A stretch of 64,000 nt of DNA from Pseudoalteromonas luteoviolacea (GCF_018100925.1 NZ_JAGJEH010000001.1:1-64000); one strand, 5' to 3'. Positions 1 to 10,638 are shown, counted from the first letter of the stretch. Numbers and translations: made by a program. The notes: generated by a model not told the origin, from the letters alone.

Positions 1-1
1 G

Positions 2-3000
2 AATGACGGTACGCTGACTTTATCCGTGACCTTAACGGACACCGCAGGCAATGCAGCCACAGCAGTGACCGCCAGCAGCACGTTAGATACTACAAGCCCA
101 ATGGTAACGACGTTCAGCGCCTCTGATCCTACGCTTAAAGTCGGAGAAACGGCGACTGTTTCAATTACATTAAGCGAAACCAGCAATGATTTTTCTGTCG
201 AAGACATCAGTGTATCCGGTGGCACCCTAAGTAATTTTTCGGCAAGTTCTGGTACGCAATATAGTGTTGTGTTTACGCCTAACGAAAATACAGAAGCCAA
301 TGCTACTTTAGACATTAATGCGAGTAAATTTACAGACAGTGCAGGTAATGCCAATACAGCTGCACAACAGTTGATCTTGAGTGTTGATACCAGCATTCCT
401 AGTGGGCATGCAGTAGATATCGATCAGACATTGATCAACCGTGACAATGAATCTGCATTGAGTTTTACGTTAACTGGTTTAGAGGGGACAGGCACGTTTA
501 CTTACAGCGTAACAGACTCAAATAATCAGTCTGTTACGGGCAATGGGAATATTAATGCTGCTACGGCTCAGGTATCTGCGGTTAATGTCAGTAACTTAGC
601 AGAAGGTACTTTAACGTTAGCGGTGATTATCACTGATGCGGCTGGGAACAGTGCTAGCCTTATCTCTGATACAGTTACCAAAAAATACAATGTGGCACCA
701 ACACTTAGTGGGGATCCTGCGAATTCCATTGCGCAAGGGCAAGCATATAGCTTTACCCCAACTCTGGTTGACCCTGATGAACAAGACACACATACCTATA
801 GCGTTACAAATTTACCCAATTGGCTAACCTTCAATTCGGGCACAGGAAGCCTTTCTGGTACCCCAGCGGATTCAGATGTAGGTCAGTACAATGGTATTTT
901 GATCTCCGTGAGCGATGGAACGGATACAGCCTCCTTGACGAGCTTTAATCTTGAAGTAACCAATGTCAATGATGCACCGAATGGCACAGCCTTTAGTTTT
1001 TCTACAGAAGAAGCGGGGCTGCTAAGTATTAGCGCACAGGCGGGCTTGTTGAGTACGGCAACCGATGACGATACTGATAGTGGCGATACATTAATAGTAG
1101 AGCAGGTTTCAGCCCCGTCATTTGGTCAGTTAACGCTGAACACAGACGGTAGCTTTACCTATCAACATGATGGAAGTGAAAACCACGCAGATCAGTTTAC
1201 TTTCCGAGTCAAAGACGCATCCAATTCAGTTTCTGATACCTACACGGTATCCATTACGGTAACGCCTGTCGCAGATGCGCCTACGGCTGTTAATGACGTA
1301 CTTACAGTGACAGAGGACAATTCAGGAACTTTAGATCTGCTGGCCAATGACAGCGACCCTGAGCAGGATATCGTAGCATCGTCAGCAACTGTGATCACAG
1401 CCCCAACAAAAGGCACAGTCACCATATTAAACGGCGTTGCAACATATTCGCCAAATAGCGATGAGAATGGAAGTGATTCGTTTACCTATGCGGTAAAAGA
1501 TGCACAGCAAAACACTTCTAACACTGCAACAGTATCGGTGACTATTACTGCTCAAAATGACCTTCCAGTGGCAAAAGAGTTGGTGATCAATACTTCCGAA
1601 GATACCGATTCAGATCCGCTTCAGGTGCGTGCTCAAACCACGGATATTGAAGATGGCATTCCTACGGGAGATTTAGCAATAGCTTCACAGCCTGCCAAAG
1701 GTTCGGTGGCAATTGATCAACTGCAAGGGACATTTACTTATCAACCAAGCGCAAATCAAACGGGCGCAGACAGCTTTACGTATACCGTGGCAGATAGTGC
1801 TGGCGACGTGTCTGCACCAATGACCGTTACGGTCAACATAGGTGCAATAAATGATAAGCCAGTAGCTGTTGGAGATAGCGTGACGACCAACGAGGATGTC
1901 AGCACTACGTTATCAATTCTATCCAACGATAGCGATGTTGAAGATCAAGGCTTTAATGGCGCCAACATTACACTTGAAGATCAAGGAAATGGCGCAGGAA
2001 ATTACGCAAAAGCGGTGGTCACGATTCAAGCCGATGGGCAGTTAAGTATTGCACCTGTTGCAGATCAAAACGGTGTGCTTACGTTTAACTATACACTGAC
2101 CGATAGCGAAGGGTTAGTGTCAGATCCGGCGACAGTCAACGTGACGCTTACACCGGTCAATGATGCGCCAGTGGCGAACGACAATACGGCGAGCTTGCAA
2201 GAAGAAGGGTCTTTTGAAGTCAATGTTCTGGGTAACGATACTGATGTTGATGATAATGACAGCTTTAATCTATCAAGTGTTACGGTTATTGACCAACCTC
2301 AATTCGGTCAGGCAGTTGCAAACGCACAAGGCGCTATCGTCTATACACCTAATGAGCATTACTTTGGTGACGATTCATTTACTTACACAGTTCAAGATAC
2401 AGCGGGAGCAACATCGAACAAAGCAATAGTCACTATGACAGTGACCCCTGTCAACGACGCTCCAGTGGCACAAGCGCAAGCCCTTAGTTTAGATGAAGAT
2501 GCCAGCTTAGTTGTGACGTTAAATGCCACGGACCAAGAAAATGATTCACTGAGTTACCGAATTTTAACGGGTGTCTCCAACGGTACATTAGTACAGCAGT
2601 CAGGTACAACTTGGTTATATACCCCAACGTCAGATTTTAATGGTGGCGATAATTTCACCTTTGTAGCTAATGATGGCACTGACGACTCTGAAGCTGCCAG
2701 TGTAACCTTGACCGTAAATCCCATTAATGACCAACCAACGGTGACAAGTCAACAAGTTAATGTGGATGAAGAAACTGCCATTGCTATTACTTTGAGTGCT
2801 CAGGATATCGATAATGACAGCCTGACCTATCAAATTGTAAGTGAACCAAATAGGGGGACTTACCTACTCAGTAATAATGTTGTGACCTACACGGGTAATC
2901 TAAACGACTTTGGCGAGGATAGCTTTACGTTTAAAGTCAATGATGGGCAAATTGACTCCGACCTTGCGACGGTCAATATCACCATTAATAACATCAATGA

Positions 3001-6000
3001 CGCACCGGAAATATCGGGTACGCCGAGTGAGCAGGTAAACGAAGACAGCACATATAATTTTGTGCCAACCGCAGACGATAAAGATGGTGATGCTCTGTCG
3101 TTCACGATTGAAAATAGGCCAAACTGGCTTAGTTTTAATACCGCAACAGGGGCGTTAACAGGCATTCCAGAGAATAGCCATGTTGGAGTGTATAACAATA
3201 TTGTGATCAGCGTATCTGATGGGGAGCTTTCGACTTCACTAACTGCGTTTTCAATTACAGTAAATAATACCAACGATGCGCCGACTATCGGCGGTGTTCC
3301 ATTAACATCTGTGGACGAAGACAGTGCGTATAGCTTTACGCCTGTAGCGGCCGATGTTGATGGCGATACGTTGAGTTTCAGTGTTCAAAATGCGCCTGCT
3401 TGGGCTAGCTTTAACCCTTCAACAGGCGCACTTACAGGTACACCACAAGATCATGATGTCGGTAATTATACAAACATTACGGTGTCAGTGAGTGATGGCC
3501 AAGCGTCAGCGACATTGGCGGCCTTTGATATTGCGGTCAATAATACCAATGACTCACCTGTCGGTCTTAACCGTAGTTTCAACGTCAATGAAGGTGGATC
3601 ATTAGGTGTTGATGCTAGCAATGGCTTACTCAGCAGTAACTTTGTATTTGACGACGACCTTGATAGCGCCGATTTTCTATCAATTGTTGATATCAGTCAG
3701 CCATCATTCGGCACACTTACTATCAATGCTGATGGTAGTTTCACATATCAGCACGATGATAGCGAAACACAAAACGATAACTTCACTTACCGAATTCAAG
3801 ACAGCTTTGGGACATTGTCAAATGTTGTCACCGCAAGTATTTCAATTGCGCCAGTTTCTGAAGCACCTATCGTGCAAGACGACAGTGCGCAAACGAATGA
3901 AGACACGGCAGTTACCATCAACTTGCTGGACAATGACTCGGATCCTGAAGGGGATATCGTGGCCTCTTCGGCAATCGTAGTTGATCAGCCAACAATTGGT
4001 GCTGTTTCAATTGAAAATGGTGTAGCGACTTACACGCCCAACTTAGATGTAAATGGCTCTGACCTATTTACCTATATTGTATCTGATCAAACGTCAAATA
4101 ACTCGGAGAAAGCGACGGTATCGATCGTCATTTCCCCCGTAAATGATAGGCCTCAGGTACAAGCGATCAATGCAAATATTGAAGAAGATGCACAGCAAAC
4201 AAGTATCAATGTAAGAGCATTTGCAACAGATGTTGAAGATGGCATTCCCACCGGCGCGATAGCACTGGTAGCACAGCCCGTCAAAGGAAGTGTAGTAGTT
4301 AACAACGCAGCAGGAGCCATAAATTATACGCCGTTTGAAAATGAAGAAGGGGCTGACAGCTTTACTTACACCATAGCTGATAGCAATGGCACAGTATCTG
4401 AATTGGGCAGTGTTTCTATCAATATTGGTCAAGTGAACGATGCGCCAATTGCGACTGATGACAGTATTAATACACTAGAAGATACACAAGTCACTCTAAG
4501 CGTATTGAGTAATGATAATGATGTCGAAGATGCGGGTTTCAATGGCGCGAATATCACATTGCAAAATGACGGAACGTTTGATTTTGCAATCGTATCAATA
4601 TTGGCTGATGGCCGCTTGCAAATCGACCCTGTACAAGATCAAAATGGTCAGTTTAATTTCACATATACTTTAACTGACAGTGAAGGGTTAAGCTCTTTAC
4701 CAGCCACTGTCACACTCACAATAGACGCGGTCAACGATGCTCCAGTAGCCACTGACGATACTGCATCGCTTGATGAAGAGGGGGTTTTTGCCGTCAATGT
4801 CTTAGGTAATGACCTAGATGTAGATGGTAACAATGAACTTGATGTATCAACTGTGACCGTAGTCACGCCGCCGACAAAAGGGCAAACGACCATCGATAGC
4901 TTAGGCCGTATCGTCTACAGTGCCAGCACAAATGAAGTGGGCAATGATAGCTTCACTTACACTGTCAGGGACAAAGCTGGGGCGTTGTCTAATATTGCGA
5001 CTGTTGTGATGACGATAGACAATGTCAATGACGCACCTCAGGCGCAAGATGACCGCTATTCTGAAGAAACCTTTGATGAGGCTACTGGAACTTACCGCTT
5101 GGCTGTTTTGAGTAACGACAGTGATGTTGATATTGGTGATTCACTTACCCTGTTGAGTGCACAGGCTTCAGTGGGCAATGTGCAGGTCCAAGGAAGTGAG
5201 CTTATTTATACACCAGAAGCTTCTTTCAATGGTGTCGTTATTATCGAGTATGTTGTTAAAGATGAAGTGGGGGAGATAAGTCGCGCGATAGCTGAGCTTA
5301 CGGTAAATAGAAATGATGCACAGGGCACGCCACCCTCAATCACCGTACCGGCTGATGTGAATGTAGACGCAACCGCATTGTTTACCAAAGTGAACCTGGG
5401 GAACGCCACTGCTACCGACAGCAATGGCAACGTGATTGGTGTGTCACTCGTCGACAATAACGTGTTGTTCCCTCCTGGCCGGCACCTTGCCACTTGGAGA
5501 GCTGAGGACAGCAATGGCTTGAGTACATTTGCAACTCAGAATGTATTCGTCAACCCGTTAATTTCTTTGGCTAAAGATGTTCTGCTTTCAGAAGGCCAGA
5601 GCTTTACTTTAGGCGTTTATTTAAATGGAGAGGCTGCTCAATACCCTGTGGAAGTTCCTTATACAATTTCTGGATCTGCAACGAGCGCAGACCATACATT
5701 ATCCGATGGTTCAATCACCATCAATTCGGGCATCGAAGGACATATCACATTCAATATTTTTGAAGACGGGCAAAGCGAAGGTAACGAATCCATTATTGTG
5801 ACGTTGGATGAAACGTTAAATAGAGGAGCCAAATTCACCACGCAAATTACCATTGTTGAAGATAATGTCGCACCTGATATCGAATTAAGTGCCTCTCAAA
5901 ATAATGAGCGACGTACCACTGTGACTGCCAATGAACAGTTAGTAACCATTTCCGCACAGGTTACAGATCCTAACTTAGGCGATACAGTTTCATTGCAGTG

Positions 6001-8026
6001 GGCACCGTTAAATACCGAACTACAAAATATCAGCACTGTCGAAAATGAATTTGTATTTTCCCCACAGGCGCTGACAACAGGTGTTTATGGTGTTTCGATT
6101 ACGGCATTAGATAATGGGCAGCCAAGTCTTTCAAGCACCGCTCAAATATATCTAGAAGTGGTCCCCGAATTGGCAGTTTTGACTGGCCAAGATACAGATG
6201 GAGACCTGATCCCAGACAACGAAGAAGGTCACACAGATTCTGACAATGATGGTATTCCCGATTACCAAGATGCAATCACCGATTGTAACGTTATGCAAGA
6301 GCAGGTGACTGAGTCTTCGCAATTTTTAATTGAAGGCGAGCCGGGCGTATGTATTCGAAAAGGAGTGACTATTGCACAAAATAGTACCGGTGGGGTGCAG
6401 TTGCTACCAGAAGAAGTTCAAGCGGATGATGTGGCAACAAATATAGGTGGCCTATTTGATTTTATCGCTGTTGGCCTTCCTCAAGCTGGAGACAGTTATA
6501 GCATTGTTATTCCGCAGCGCAATCCGATACCAGTCAATGCTGTATATCGCAAGTTGAAAGGCACCCAGTGGGTTGATTTTGCAGTTGATGAGCAAAATAA
6601 AATATTTTCGTCATTAGGAGAGCCTGGCTATTGTGCTCCTCCGGGTAGTGATGTGTGGCAAGCTGGCTTAACTGAGGGGCATTGGTGCGTAAAACTACAA
6701 ATTGTGGATGGTGGCCCCAATGATGATGATGGCATTGCCAATGGTAGTATTATTGATCCAGGAGGTGTCGCGGTGATCAGCAATGGCAATAATCTACCAG
6801 TTGCGATATCTGATGAGTTAACAGTAGGGGCTGGTCAATCAATTCAAATTGATGTGTTGGCGAATGATTCAGATGGCGATGGAGATGCTCTGACTATTAC
6901 GAGTGCCTCAGTCGATTTTGGCGTGGTTATAATTGAAGACAATAAGCTGATTTATACTCCGCCACTGACATTTGTGGGATTAGCCACAATTCAATACAGT
7001 ATTACTGACGGCCAAGGAGGTACAGCAAGTAGCACAGTTACAGTTAATTTAGCGGTGAATTCAGCACCAAGGACTCAGCTTGACCAAGCTTCGACAACAG
7101 ATAGGGCTGCAATAACCATCAATGTACTTGACAATGACTTTGACGTAGATGGTGATACGTTCTCAATCATAGAAGCGATTGCGCAAAATGGCGCCGTAAG
7201 CATCAATGATGATGGGACATTAACCTATACACCCAGATCCGGTTTTGAAGGTGTCGATATCGTTACTTACACAGTTGTGGATAGCAAAGGGGCAATATCT
7301 CAAGGGATGGCGCAGGTGACGGTAACTGCGTACAAAGCTGTCAATATTGAAAATAAATCGTCAGGTAGCCTAGGAGGAGGCCTAATAGTGATACTTTCTG
7401 CGTTAATAATACGAAGACGAAAAGCAATATTACCTAGCTTTGCTTTGGTTTCAATGAGTTGTTTACTTTCTAACACTGCGTATGCAGATAGCTGGACTTT
7501 AAAGGGGACTTTAGGCGAAGCGAGAGCCAGTGATAGAGTTGATAATAATAACTCCGGTTTACAAATAAAGAATGTGGACGATACAAGTGAATCGTGGTCA
7601 GTTAGTAGCTATTACGAGCTATTACCGAGTTGGCATGTTGGTATTGGGTATGTTGATTTAGGACAAGGGCGAGTTGATTTTGAAGGGACGAGTTTGTCTC
7701 CAGCCGAGGCTCATATTGCGGTGTCGCGCATAGCACCCGTTTTACCTGAAGGGTTTACTGTGCAGGTCAACTACGATTTGTTTACCTGGAATAATATTTC
7801 AAGTGAAGTATTTGTTGGTGCATTTGACTGGGAATACAAGATAAACAGCACGCGAGATAATCGTTTTTTGCAAAGTTATGAAGCGGGTGAAACAAATGCT
7901 TTTATGGGGGCTGAGTTGGGATATAAGTTCAATCAACGCCTTGAGGTAGGAGTTCAATATCGTTACTTTGATATTAGTGAAAACAACATCAGTGATTTTT
8001 CGTTGTTTGTCGGAGTACAATTTTAA
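2..8026 (+). CDS. Giant cadherin/Ig-repeat surface protein with C-terminal outer-membrane barrel (5' end outside window)
   Basis: The frame is already open at base 2, so the start lies upstream. About fifteen tandem modules of roughly 95-100 residues follow, each joined by a V/I-N-D-x-P linker and rich in Asp/Asn (calcium-binding cadherin/Ig-like type, as in large RTX-type adhesins). After them come an HYR-like module (about 5335-5560), a Calx-beta-like module (about 5565-5865), a thrombospondin type-3 calcium motif (DTDGD...DSDNDGIPD, about 6190-6260) and two more cadherin-like modules. Near the 3' end, 7363-7425 encodes a Gly-Gly-Gly, hydrophobic, Arg-Arg-Arg segment like a GlyGly-CTERM sorting tail. 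It runs straight into a second signal-peptide-like stretch ending AYA-D, then about 180 residues of alternating beta strands ending in Phe, as in OmpA/OmpW-type barrels. Likely a surface adhesin or matrix protein. The N-terminus and any secretion system are not visible. Confidence 0.85.
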   Translation, partial: NDGTLTLSVTLTDTAGNAATAVTASSTLDTTSPMVTTFSASDPTLKVGETATVSITLSETSNDFSVEDISVSGGTLSNFSASSGTQYSVVFTPNENTEANATLDINASKFTDSAGNANTAAQQLILSVDTSIPSGHAVDIDQTLINRDNESALSFTLTGLEGTGTFTYSVTDSNNQSVTGNGNINAATAQVSAVNVSNLAEGTLTLAVIITDAAGNSASLISDTVTKKYNVAPTLSGDPANSIAQGQAYSFTPTLVDPDEQDTHTYSVTNLPNWLTFNSGTGSLSGTPADSDVGQYNGILISVSDGTDTASLTSFNLEVTNVNDAPNGTAFSFSTEEAGLLSISAQAGLLSTATDDDTDSGDTLIVEQVSAPSFGQLTLNTDGSFTYQHDGSENHADQFTFRVKDASNSVSDTYTVSITVTPVADAPTAVNDVLTVTEDNSGTLDLLANDSDPEQDIVASSATVITAPTKGTVTILNGVATYSPNSDENGSDSFTYAVKDAQQNTSNTATVSVTITAQNDLPVAKELVINTSEDTDSDPLQVRAQTTDIEDGIPTGDLAIASQPAKGSVAIDQLQGTFTYQPSANQTGADSFTYTVADSAGDVSAPMTVTVNIGAINDKPVAVGDSVTTNEDVSTTLSILSNDSDVEDQGFNGANITLEDQGNGAGNYAKAVVTIQADGQLSIAPVADQNGVLTFNYTLTDSEGLVSDPATVNVTLTPVNDAPVANDNTASLQEEGSFEVNVLGNDTDVDDNDSFNLSSVTVIDQPQFGQAVANAQGAIVYTPNEHYFGDDSFTYTVQDTAGATSNKAIVTMTVTPVNDAPVAQAQALSLDEDASLVVTLNATDQENDSLSYRILTGVSNGTLVQQSGTTWLYTPTSDFNGGDNFTFVANDGTDDSEAASVTLTVNPINDQPTVTSQQVNVDEETAIAITLSAQDIDNDSLTYQIVSEPNRGTYLLSNNVVTYTGNLNDFGEDSFTFKVNDGQIDSDLATVNITINNINDAPEISGTPSEQVNEDSTYNFVPTADDKDGDALSFTIENRPNWLSFNTATGALTGIPENSHVGVYNNIVISVSDGELSTSLTAFSITVNNTNDAPTIGGVPLTSVDEDSAYSFTPVAADVDGDTLSFSVQNAPAWASFNPSTGALTGTPQDHDVGNYTNITVSVSDGQASATLAAFDIAVNNTNDSPVGLNRSFNVNEGGSLGVDASNGLLSSNFVFDDDLDSADFLSIVDISQPSFGTLTINADGSFTYQHDDSETQNDNFTYRIQDSFGTLSNVVTASISIAPVSEAPIVQDDSAQTNEDTAVTINLLDNDSDPEGDIVASSAIVVDQPTIGAVSIENGVATYTPNLDVNGSDLFTYIVSDQTSNNSEKATVSIVISPVNDRPQVQAINANIEEDAQQTSINVRAFATDVEDGIPTGAIALVAQPVKGSVVVNNAAGAINYTPFENEEGADSFTYTIADSNGTVSELGSVSINIGQVNDAPIATDDSINTLEDTQVTLSVLSNDNDVEDAGFNGANITLQNDGTFDFAIVSILADGRLQIDPVQDQNGQFNFTYTLTDSEGLSSLPATVTLTIDAVNDAPVATDDTASLDEEGVFAVNVLGNDLDVDGNNELDVSTVTVVTPPTKGQTTIDSLGRIVYSASTNEVGNDSFTYTVRDKAGALSNIATVVMTIDNVNDAPQAQDDRYSEETFDEATGTYRLAVLSNDSDVDIGDSLTLLSAQASVGNVQVQGSELIYTPEASFNGVVIIEYVVKDEVGEISRAIAELTVNRNDAQGTPPSITVPADVNVDATALFTKVNLGNATATDSNGNVIGVSLVDNNVLFPPGRHLATWRAEDSNGLSTFATQNVFVNPLISLAKDVLLSEGQSFTLGVYLNGEAAQYPVEVPYTISGSATSADHTLSDGSITINSGIEGHITFNIFEDGQSEGNESIIVTLDETLNRGAKFTTQITIVEDNVAPDIELSASQNNERRTTVTANEQLVTISAQVTDPNLGDTVSLQWAPLNTELQNISTVENEFVFSPQALTTGVYGVSITALDNGQPSLSSTAQIYLEVVPELAVLTGQDTDGDLIPDNEEGHTDSDNDGIPDYQDAITDCNVMQEQVTESSQFLIEGEPGVCIRKGVTIAQNSTGGVQLLPEEVQADDVATNIGGLFDFIAVGLPQAGDSYSIVIPQRNPIPVNAVYRKLKGTQWVDFAVDEQNKIFSSLGEPGYCAPPGSDVWQAGLTEGHWCVKLQIVDGGPNDDDGIANGSIIDPGGVAVISNGNNLPVAISDELTVGAGQSIQIDVLANDSDGDGDALTITSASVDFGVVIIEDNKLIYTPPLTFVGLATIQYSITDGQGGTASSTVTVNLAVNSAPRTQLDQASTTDRAAITINVLDNDFDVDGDTFSIIEAIAQNGAVSINDDGTLTYTPRSGFEGVDIVTYTVVDSKGAISQGMAQVTVTAYKAVNIENKSSGSLGGGLIVILSALIIRRRKAILPSFALVSMSCLLSNTAYADSWTLKGTLGEARASDRVDNNNSGLQIKNVDDTSESWSVSSYYELLPSWHVGIGYVDLGQGRVDFEGTSLSPAEAHIAVSRIAPVLPEGFTVQVNYDLFTWNNISSEVFVGAFDWEYKINSTRDNRFLQSYEAGETNAFMGAELGYKFNQRLEVGVQYRYFDISENNISDFSLFVGVQF
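979..5030 (+). repeat. Segmental duplication of a five-module block inside the giant repeat protein
   Basis: Modules encoded at about 979-2455 and about 3559-5030 correspond one to one and in the same order. Matching signatures include DPEQDIVASSA/DPEGDIVASSA, DIEDGIPTGD/DVEDGIPTGA, DVEDQGFNGANITL/DVEDAGFNGANITL and EEGSFEVNVLGND/EEGVFAVNVLGND. Neighbouring modules within a block are much less alike than the two copies, so a unit of about five modules was duplicated as a block. The spacer between the copies (about 2456-3558) holds further, different modules. Confidence 0.75.
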
Positions 8027-8032
8027 GTTAAC

Positions 8033-8075
8033 TAGACTGTCAGAGAGCAATCGCTCACTGACAGTCTAATTTTAA
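8033..8075 (+). terminator. Terminator of the giant repeat gene
   Basis: Perfect 11-bp stem, TAGACTGTCAG (8033-8043) with CTGACAGTCTA (8058-8068), plus an inner GAGC/GCTC pairing, followed by ATTTTAATT. It begins 7 bases after the stop codon. Confidence 0.85.
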
Positions 8076-8530
8076 TTGCATTTTCCAGCTTAAGTATCAT
8101 GCTAATTCTGAGTGTCAGAATTTCTCCTACCTCTTGTTTAAAATCGATCAATGACGGTGCTTATATGTAATTAATGTTACATAAAATTGTTAAAGGTTAC
8201 AGCCCCAGTATTAGTTTAATCGTTTGCATCGGCTCACTTAAGTATCTAAGAGTGTGAGTTCTTTCTCTAGGTTGTTGAATAAGCGTCAATAAGAATAATC
8301 TAATATTATGTGTTGATTTTGTTATCAGTGTGAATTTTTTGGGGTGTTTTTGTGGGTGTTTTGTGGTTTTTGTTCTTTTATTATTTGTAGTATGTCTTGG
8401 GTAGTATTTTCCACATCTTATATTGGCAATGAAAAGATTAATATAAACGACGATTAATTTGTTTTTTGTTGATCTTAATTTCACTAAAGTGTATAAACTC
8501 ACTTAATTTAAAGTGGTCTGATGTTTTTAA
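8076..8530. other. AT-rich intergenic region with a G/T-only tract
   Basis: No supported gene. The notable element is a 40-base run containing only G and T on the plus strand (8335-8374), with short runs of G. The promoter of the ligase-like gene should lie here, but I cannot place one with confidence. Confidence 0.5.
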
Positions 8531-10213
8531 ATGGAATTAATGCGCCGATATATGAGTTCTGCTCTTTTTGATAGTTCATACTTATCGAATTCAGTAGCTT
8601 TAAAAACCTTCGTAATTATATTTTCATGTGTAATTTCGGTTGCGTATTATGAGGGTTTTTACTACCAATATAATCATCCTAAATGGATGGCTTTTGACGT
8701 TTTTTGTACTCTTGTTTTTATATATGCTATCCGCTCTTGCAACGCTGTTAAGCTTAATTTAATAGGTGTAACAATTAGCATGTTAGTTTTATACATGCTT
8801 GTTTCTTTAGCTTGGGCTCCAAACACGTTTGAATCCCTGTTGTTTATCTGTAGGTTTTTAGCTTATACCTTATCGATACATATAATCGTTTCTTCTTTCT
8901 CTAAAGAAAAGCTATTTGGCATACTAACTGATAGCGTTCTATATACTTCTATATTTTTTAGCGCTGCTACGATTTACGAAAGATATTGGTTGGACATTCC
9001 TTATTCAAGCCAAAACTTCTCTCCAATAGGGTTTGTGAATTACCTAGGTCATGTATTAAATATCTGGATCCCAATACTGGTTTTATCTATTTACAGTAAG
9101 CGTAAATCTTTCCCTCATTTGCTGTGTGGCCTTATCAGTTTGGCATTTCTAATGCACTTGTTGGTTGAGTCAAACATTCGGGGCACTATCCTAGGGCTGT
9201 TGCTGGGAGAAATAGTGGTCATATGTACTATTTTGCTCAAAACAAAAAAAATACCTATTAAGTATTTTTCAATTTCAGTTGCATTTTTGTGCGCGATAGT
9301 GAGTTTTAACGCTATTGATGAGTTGGGTTTATCAAAACTGGAAAGGCAGTTTAAATCGATTCAGTCATTGGACACTGGAAGAGAGGATTTGTTTTTGAAT
9401 ACATTAGATATGATCAAGGACAATCCGCATGGAGTCGGCGTAAACAGCTTTGAATTAATTCACCAGAAATACGCAAAAGCGGGCACAGAAAACTCTTCTC
9501 CTTATATTACTGAGCTAAGTATATTGAAAACACCTTATAACATATTGTTAAAATTCTACAGTGAACTTGGGTTTATAGGTGGCTCTTTATTTTTAGTAAT
9601 TTTTGGCTTTATTTTCGTTCAGGCGTTTGTAAATTTGTTGAAAGGGGATTACGTAGATGCTTGGATCTTTATGGCTGTATTCTCCTTGTACTTCCATTCT
9701 ATGTTTAGCTCTGTATTTTTAACTCCTGCAAGTTTGTTTTTTTCGATTTTTTTATTCTCGCTTATGCTTTTGAGAGGAAATAACTACTTTTCCAGAACTG
9801 TTAGTTTGGAAATAAAACCCGTTCTTCTATATCTACCGATAATCATAATTTTAGGCTATTTGTCTACCTTAAAAACAATATCAGGAAACTTGTCGACTAC
9901 AGGGTACCGCCTAGGTGAAACAGATAGGGTGAAGCATGCACTTGAAGTGAATCCTTATGATTATTTTGCGGCACTAAGATTGTTTGAACTGTATTTGATA
10001 ATGGAGCGTAACGAAGAAAAAGCGTTAAAAAGCTTAGAGCATGCAATAGAACTATATCCTTACAATTTATATATGTTAATTCGAGCTGCCGAGGTTGCTG
10101 CTCAAATTGGGCTTAATGATAAAGCTGAAGCGTATAAAGCGCGCGCTTTAGAGATAAACCCACACAATAATCAAGCTTTATCAGTAAACACGGGAGGGAA
10201 GTTACGAGAATAA
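8531..10213 (+). CDS. O-antigen ligase/polymerase-family membrane protein with C-terminal TPRs
   Basis: A 560-residue polytopic protein with about ten or more hydrophobic segments. The features of the Wzy/WaaL superfamily (Wzy_C) are visible: an Arg-Gly motif in ESNIRGTILG (about residue 214) at the edge of a membrane segment, a large soluble loop, then PYNILLKFYSELGFIGG (about 334), the usual HN-x-x-L...E-x-G-x-x-G site. Residues about 467-557 form two to three TPR-like helical pairs. The family moves lipid-linked glycans onto lipid A (WaaL), polymerises them (Wzy) or links them to protein (PglL/PilO-type). No LPS or capsule genes are nearby; a lipoprotein and a collagen follow on the same strand, which makes a protein-glycosylation role attractive but unproven. 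The gene looks AT-richer than its neighbours, as transferred glycan genes often do. Start is uncertain: ATGs at 8531, 8540 and 8552 all lack a clear SD. Confidence 0.75.
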   Translation: MELMRRYMSSALFDSSYLSNSVALKTFVIIFSCVISVAYYEGFYYQYNHPKWMAFDVFCTLVFIYAIRSCNAVKLNLIGVTISMLVLYMLVSLAWAPNTFESLLFICRFLAYTLSIHIIVSSFSKEKLFGILTDSVLYTSIFFSAATIYERYWLDIPYSSQNFSPIGFVNYLGHVLNIWIPILVLSIYSKRKSFPHLLCGLISLAFLMHLLVESNIRGTILGLLLGEIVVICTILLKTKKIPIKYFSISVAFLCAIVSFNAIDELGLSKLERQFKSIQSLDTGREDLFLNTLDMIKDNPHGVGVNSFELIHQKYAKAGTENSSPYITELSILKTPYNILLKFYSELGFIGGSLFLVIFGFIFVQAFVNLLKGDYVDAWIFMAVFSLYFHSMFSSVFLTPASLFFSIFLFSLMLLRGNNYFSRTVSLEIKPVLLYLPIIIILGYLSTLKTISGNLSTTGYRLGETDRVKHALEVNPYDYFAALRLFELYLIMERNEEKALKSLEHAIELYPYNLYMLIRAAEVAAQIGLNDKAEAYKARALEINPHNNQALSVNTGGKLRE

Positions 10214-10294
10214 ATAGCAAAACTAATACACCCTCACTTTCAAAAGTACCGAGTTCATTGATGAACGTTATTTTATTAAAGGAAAACAACGAAA

Positions 10295-10609
10295 ATGAAT
10301 AAATTACATTATCTCGCCCTGACGCTACTCGCTTGTCTTAGCGTTTCAGGATGTGGCGGTAGTGGTGATAAAGCGTCAAATGACGCAGGCAACCAACCTG
10401 TTGTTCAACCGGACCCAAAACCGGATCCAAAACCGAATCCAGACCCCGATAAAGGAGTCGCAGATCATACTGTGAAGCAATCTAAATTAGGTAGCAGCCG
10501 CATCCAGGAAACAACTTCAGGTGCACATGATTTAGCCGCGACAGTCTCTATTGTTACTAAAAAAGCAAGCTCTGAAAACTATAGCTTGTCGAATGCCGCA
10601 ACGAACTAA
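10295..10609 (+). CDS. Small proline-rich lipoprotein
   Basis: A 104-residue protein with a lipoprotein signal: hydrophobic stretch and lipobox SVSGC with Cys20, then GGSGD. A Pro-Asp-Pro-Lys repeat (residues about 37-53) forms an extended spacer and is followed by a polar tail of about 50 residues without a recognised domain. An AAAGGA Shine-Dalgarno sequence precedes the ATG. It lies 81 bases after the ligase-like gene and 29 bases before the collagen gene, so the three genes probably share a transcript. A 13-codon ORF (10261-10302) overlaps its start and could couple translation, but has no SD of its own. Function unknown; it may be an anchor or accessory for the collagen. Confidence 0.8.
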   Translation: MNKLHYLALTLLACLSVSGCGGSGDKASNDAGNQPVVQPDPKPDPKPNPDPDKGVADHTVKQSKLGSSRIQETTSGAHDLAATVSIVTKKASSENYSLSNAATN

Positions 10610-10638
10610 TTAAATTAAAGAATAAATAAAGGGAATAT

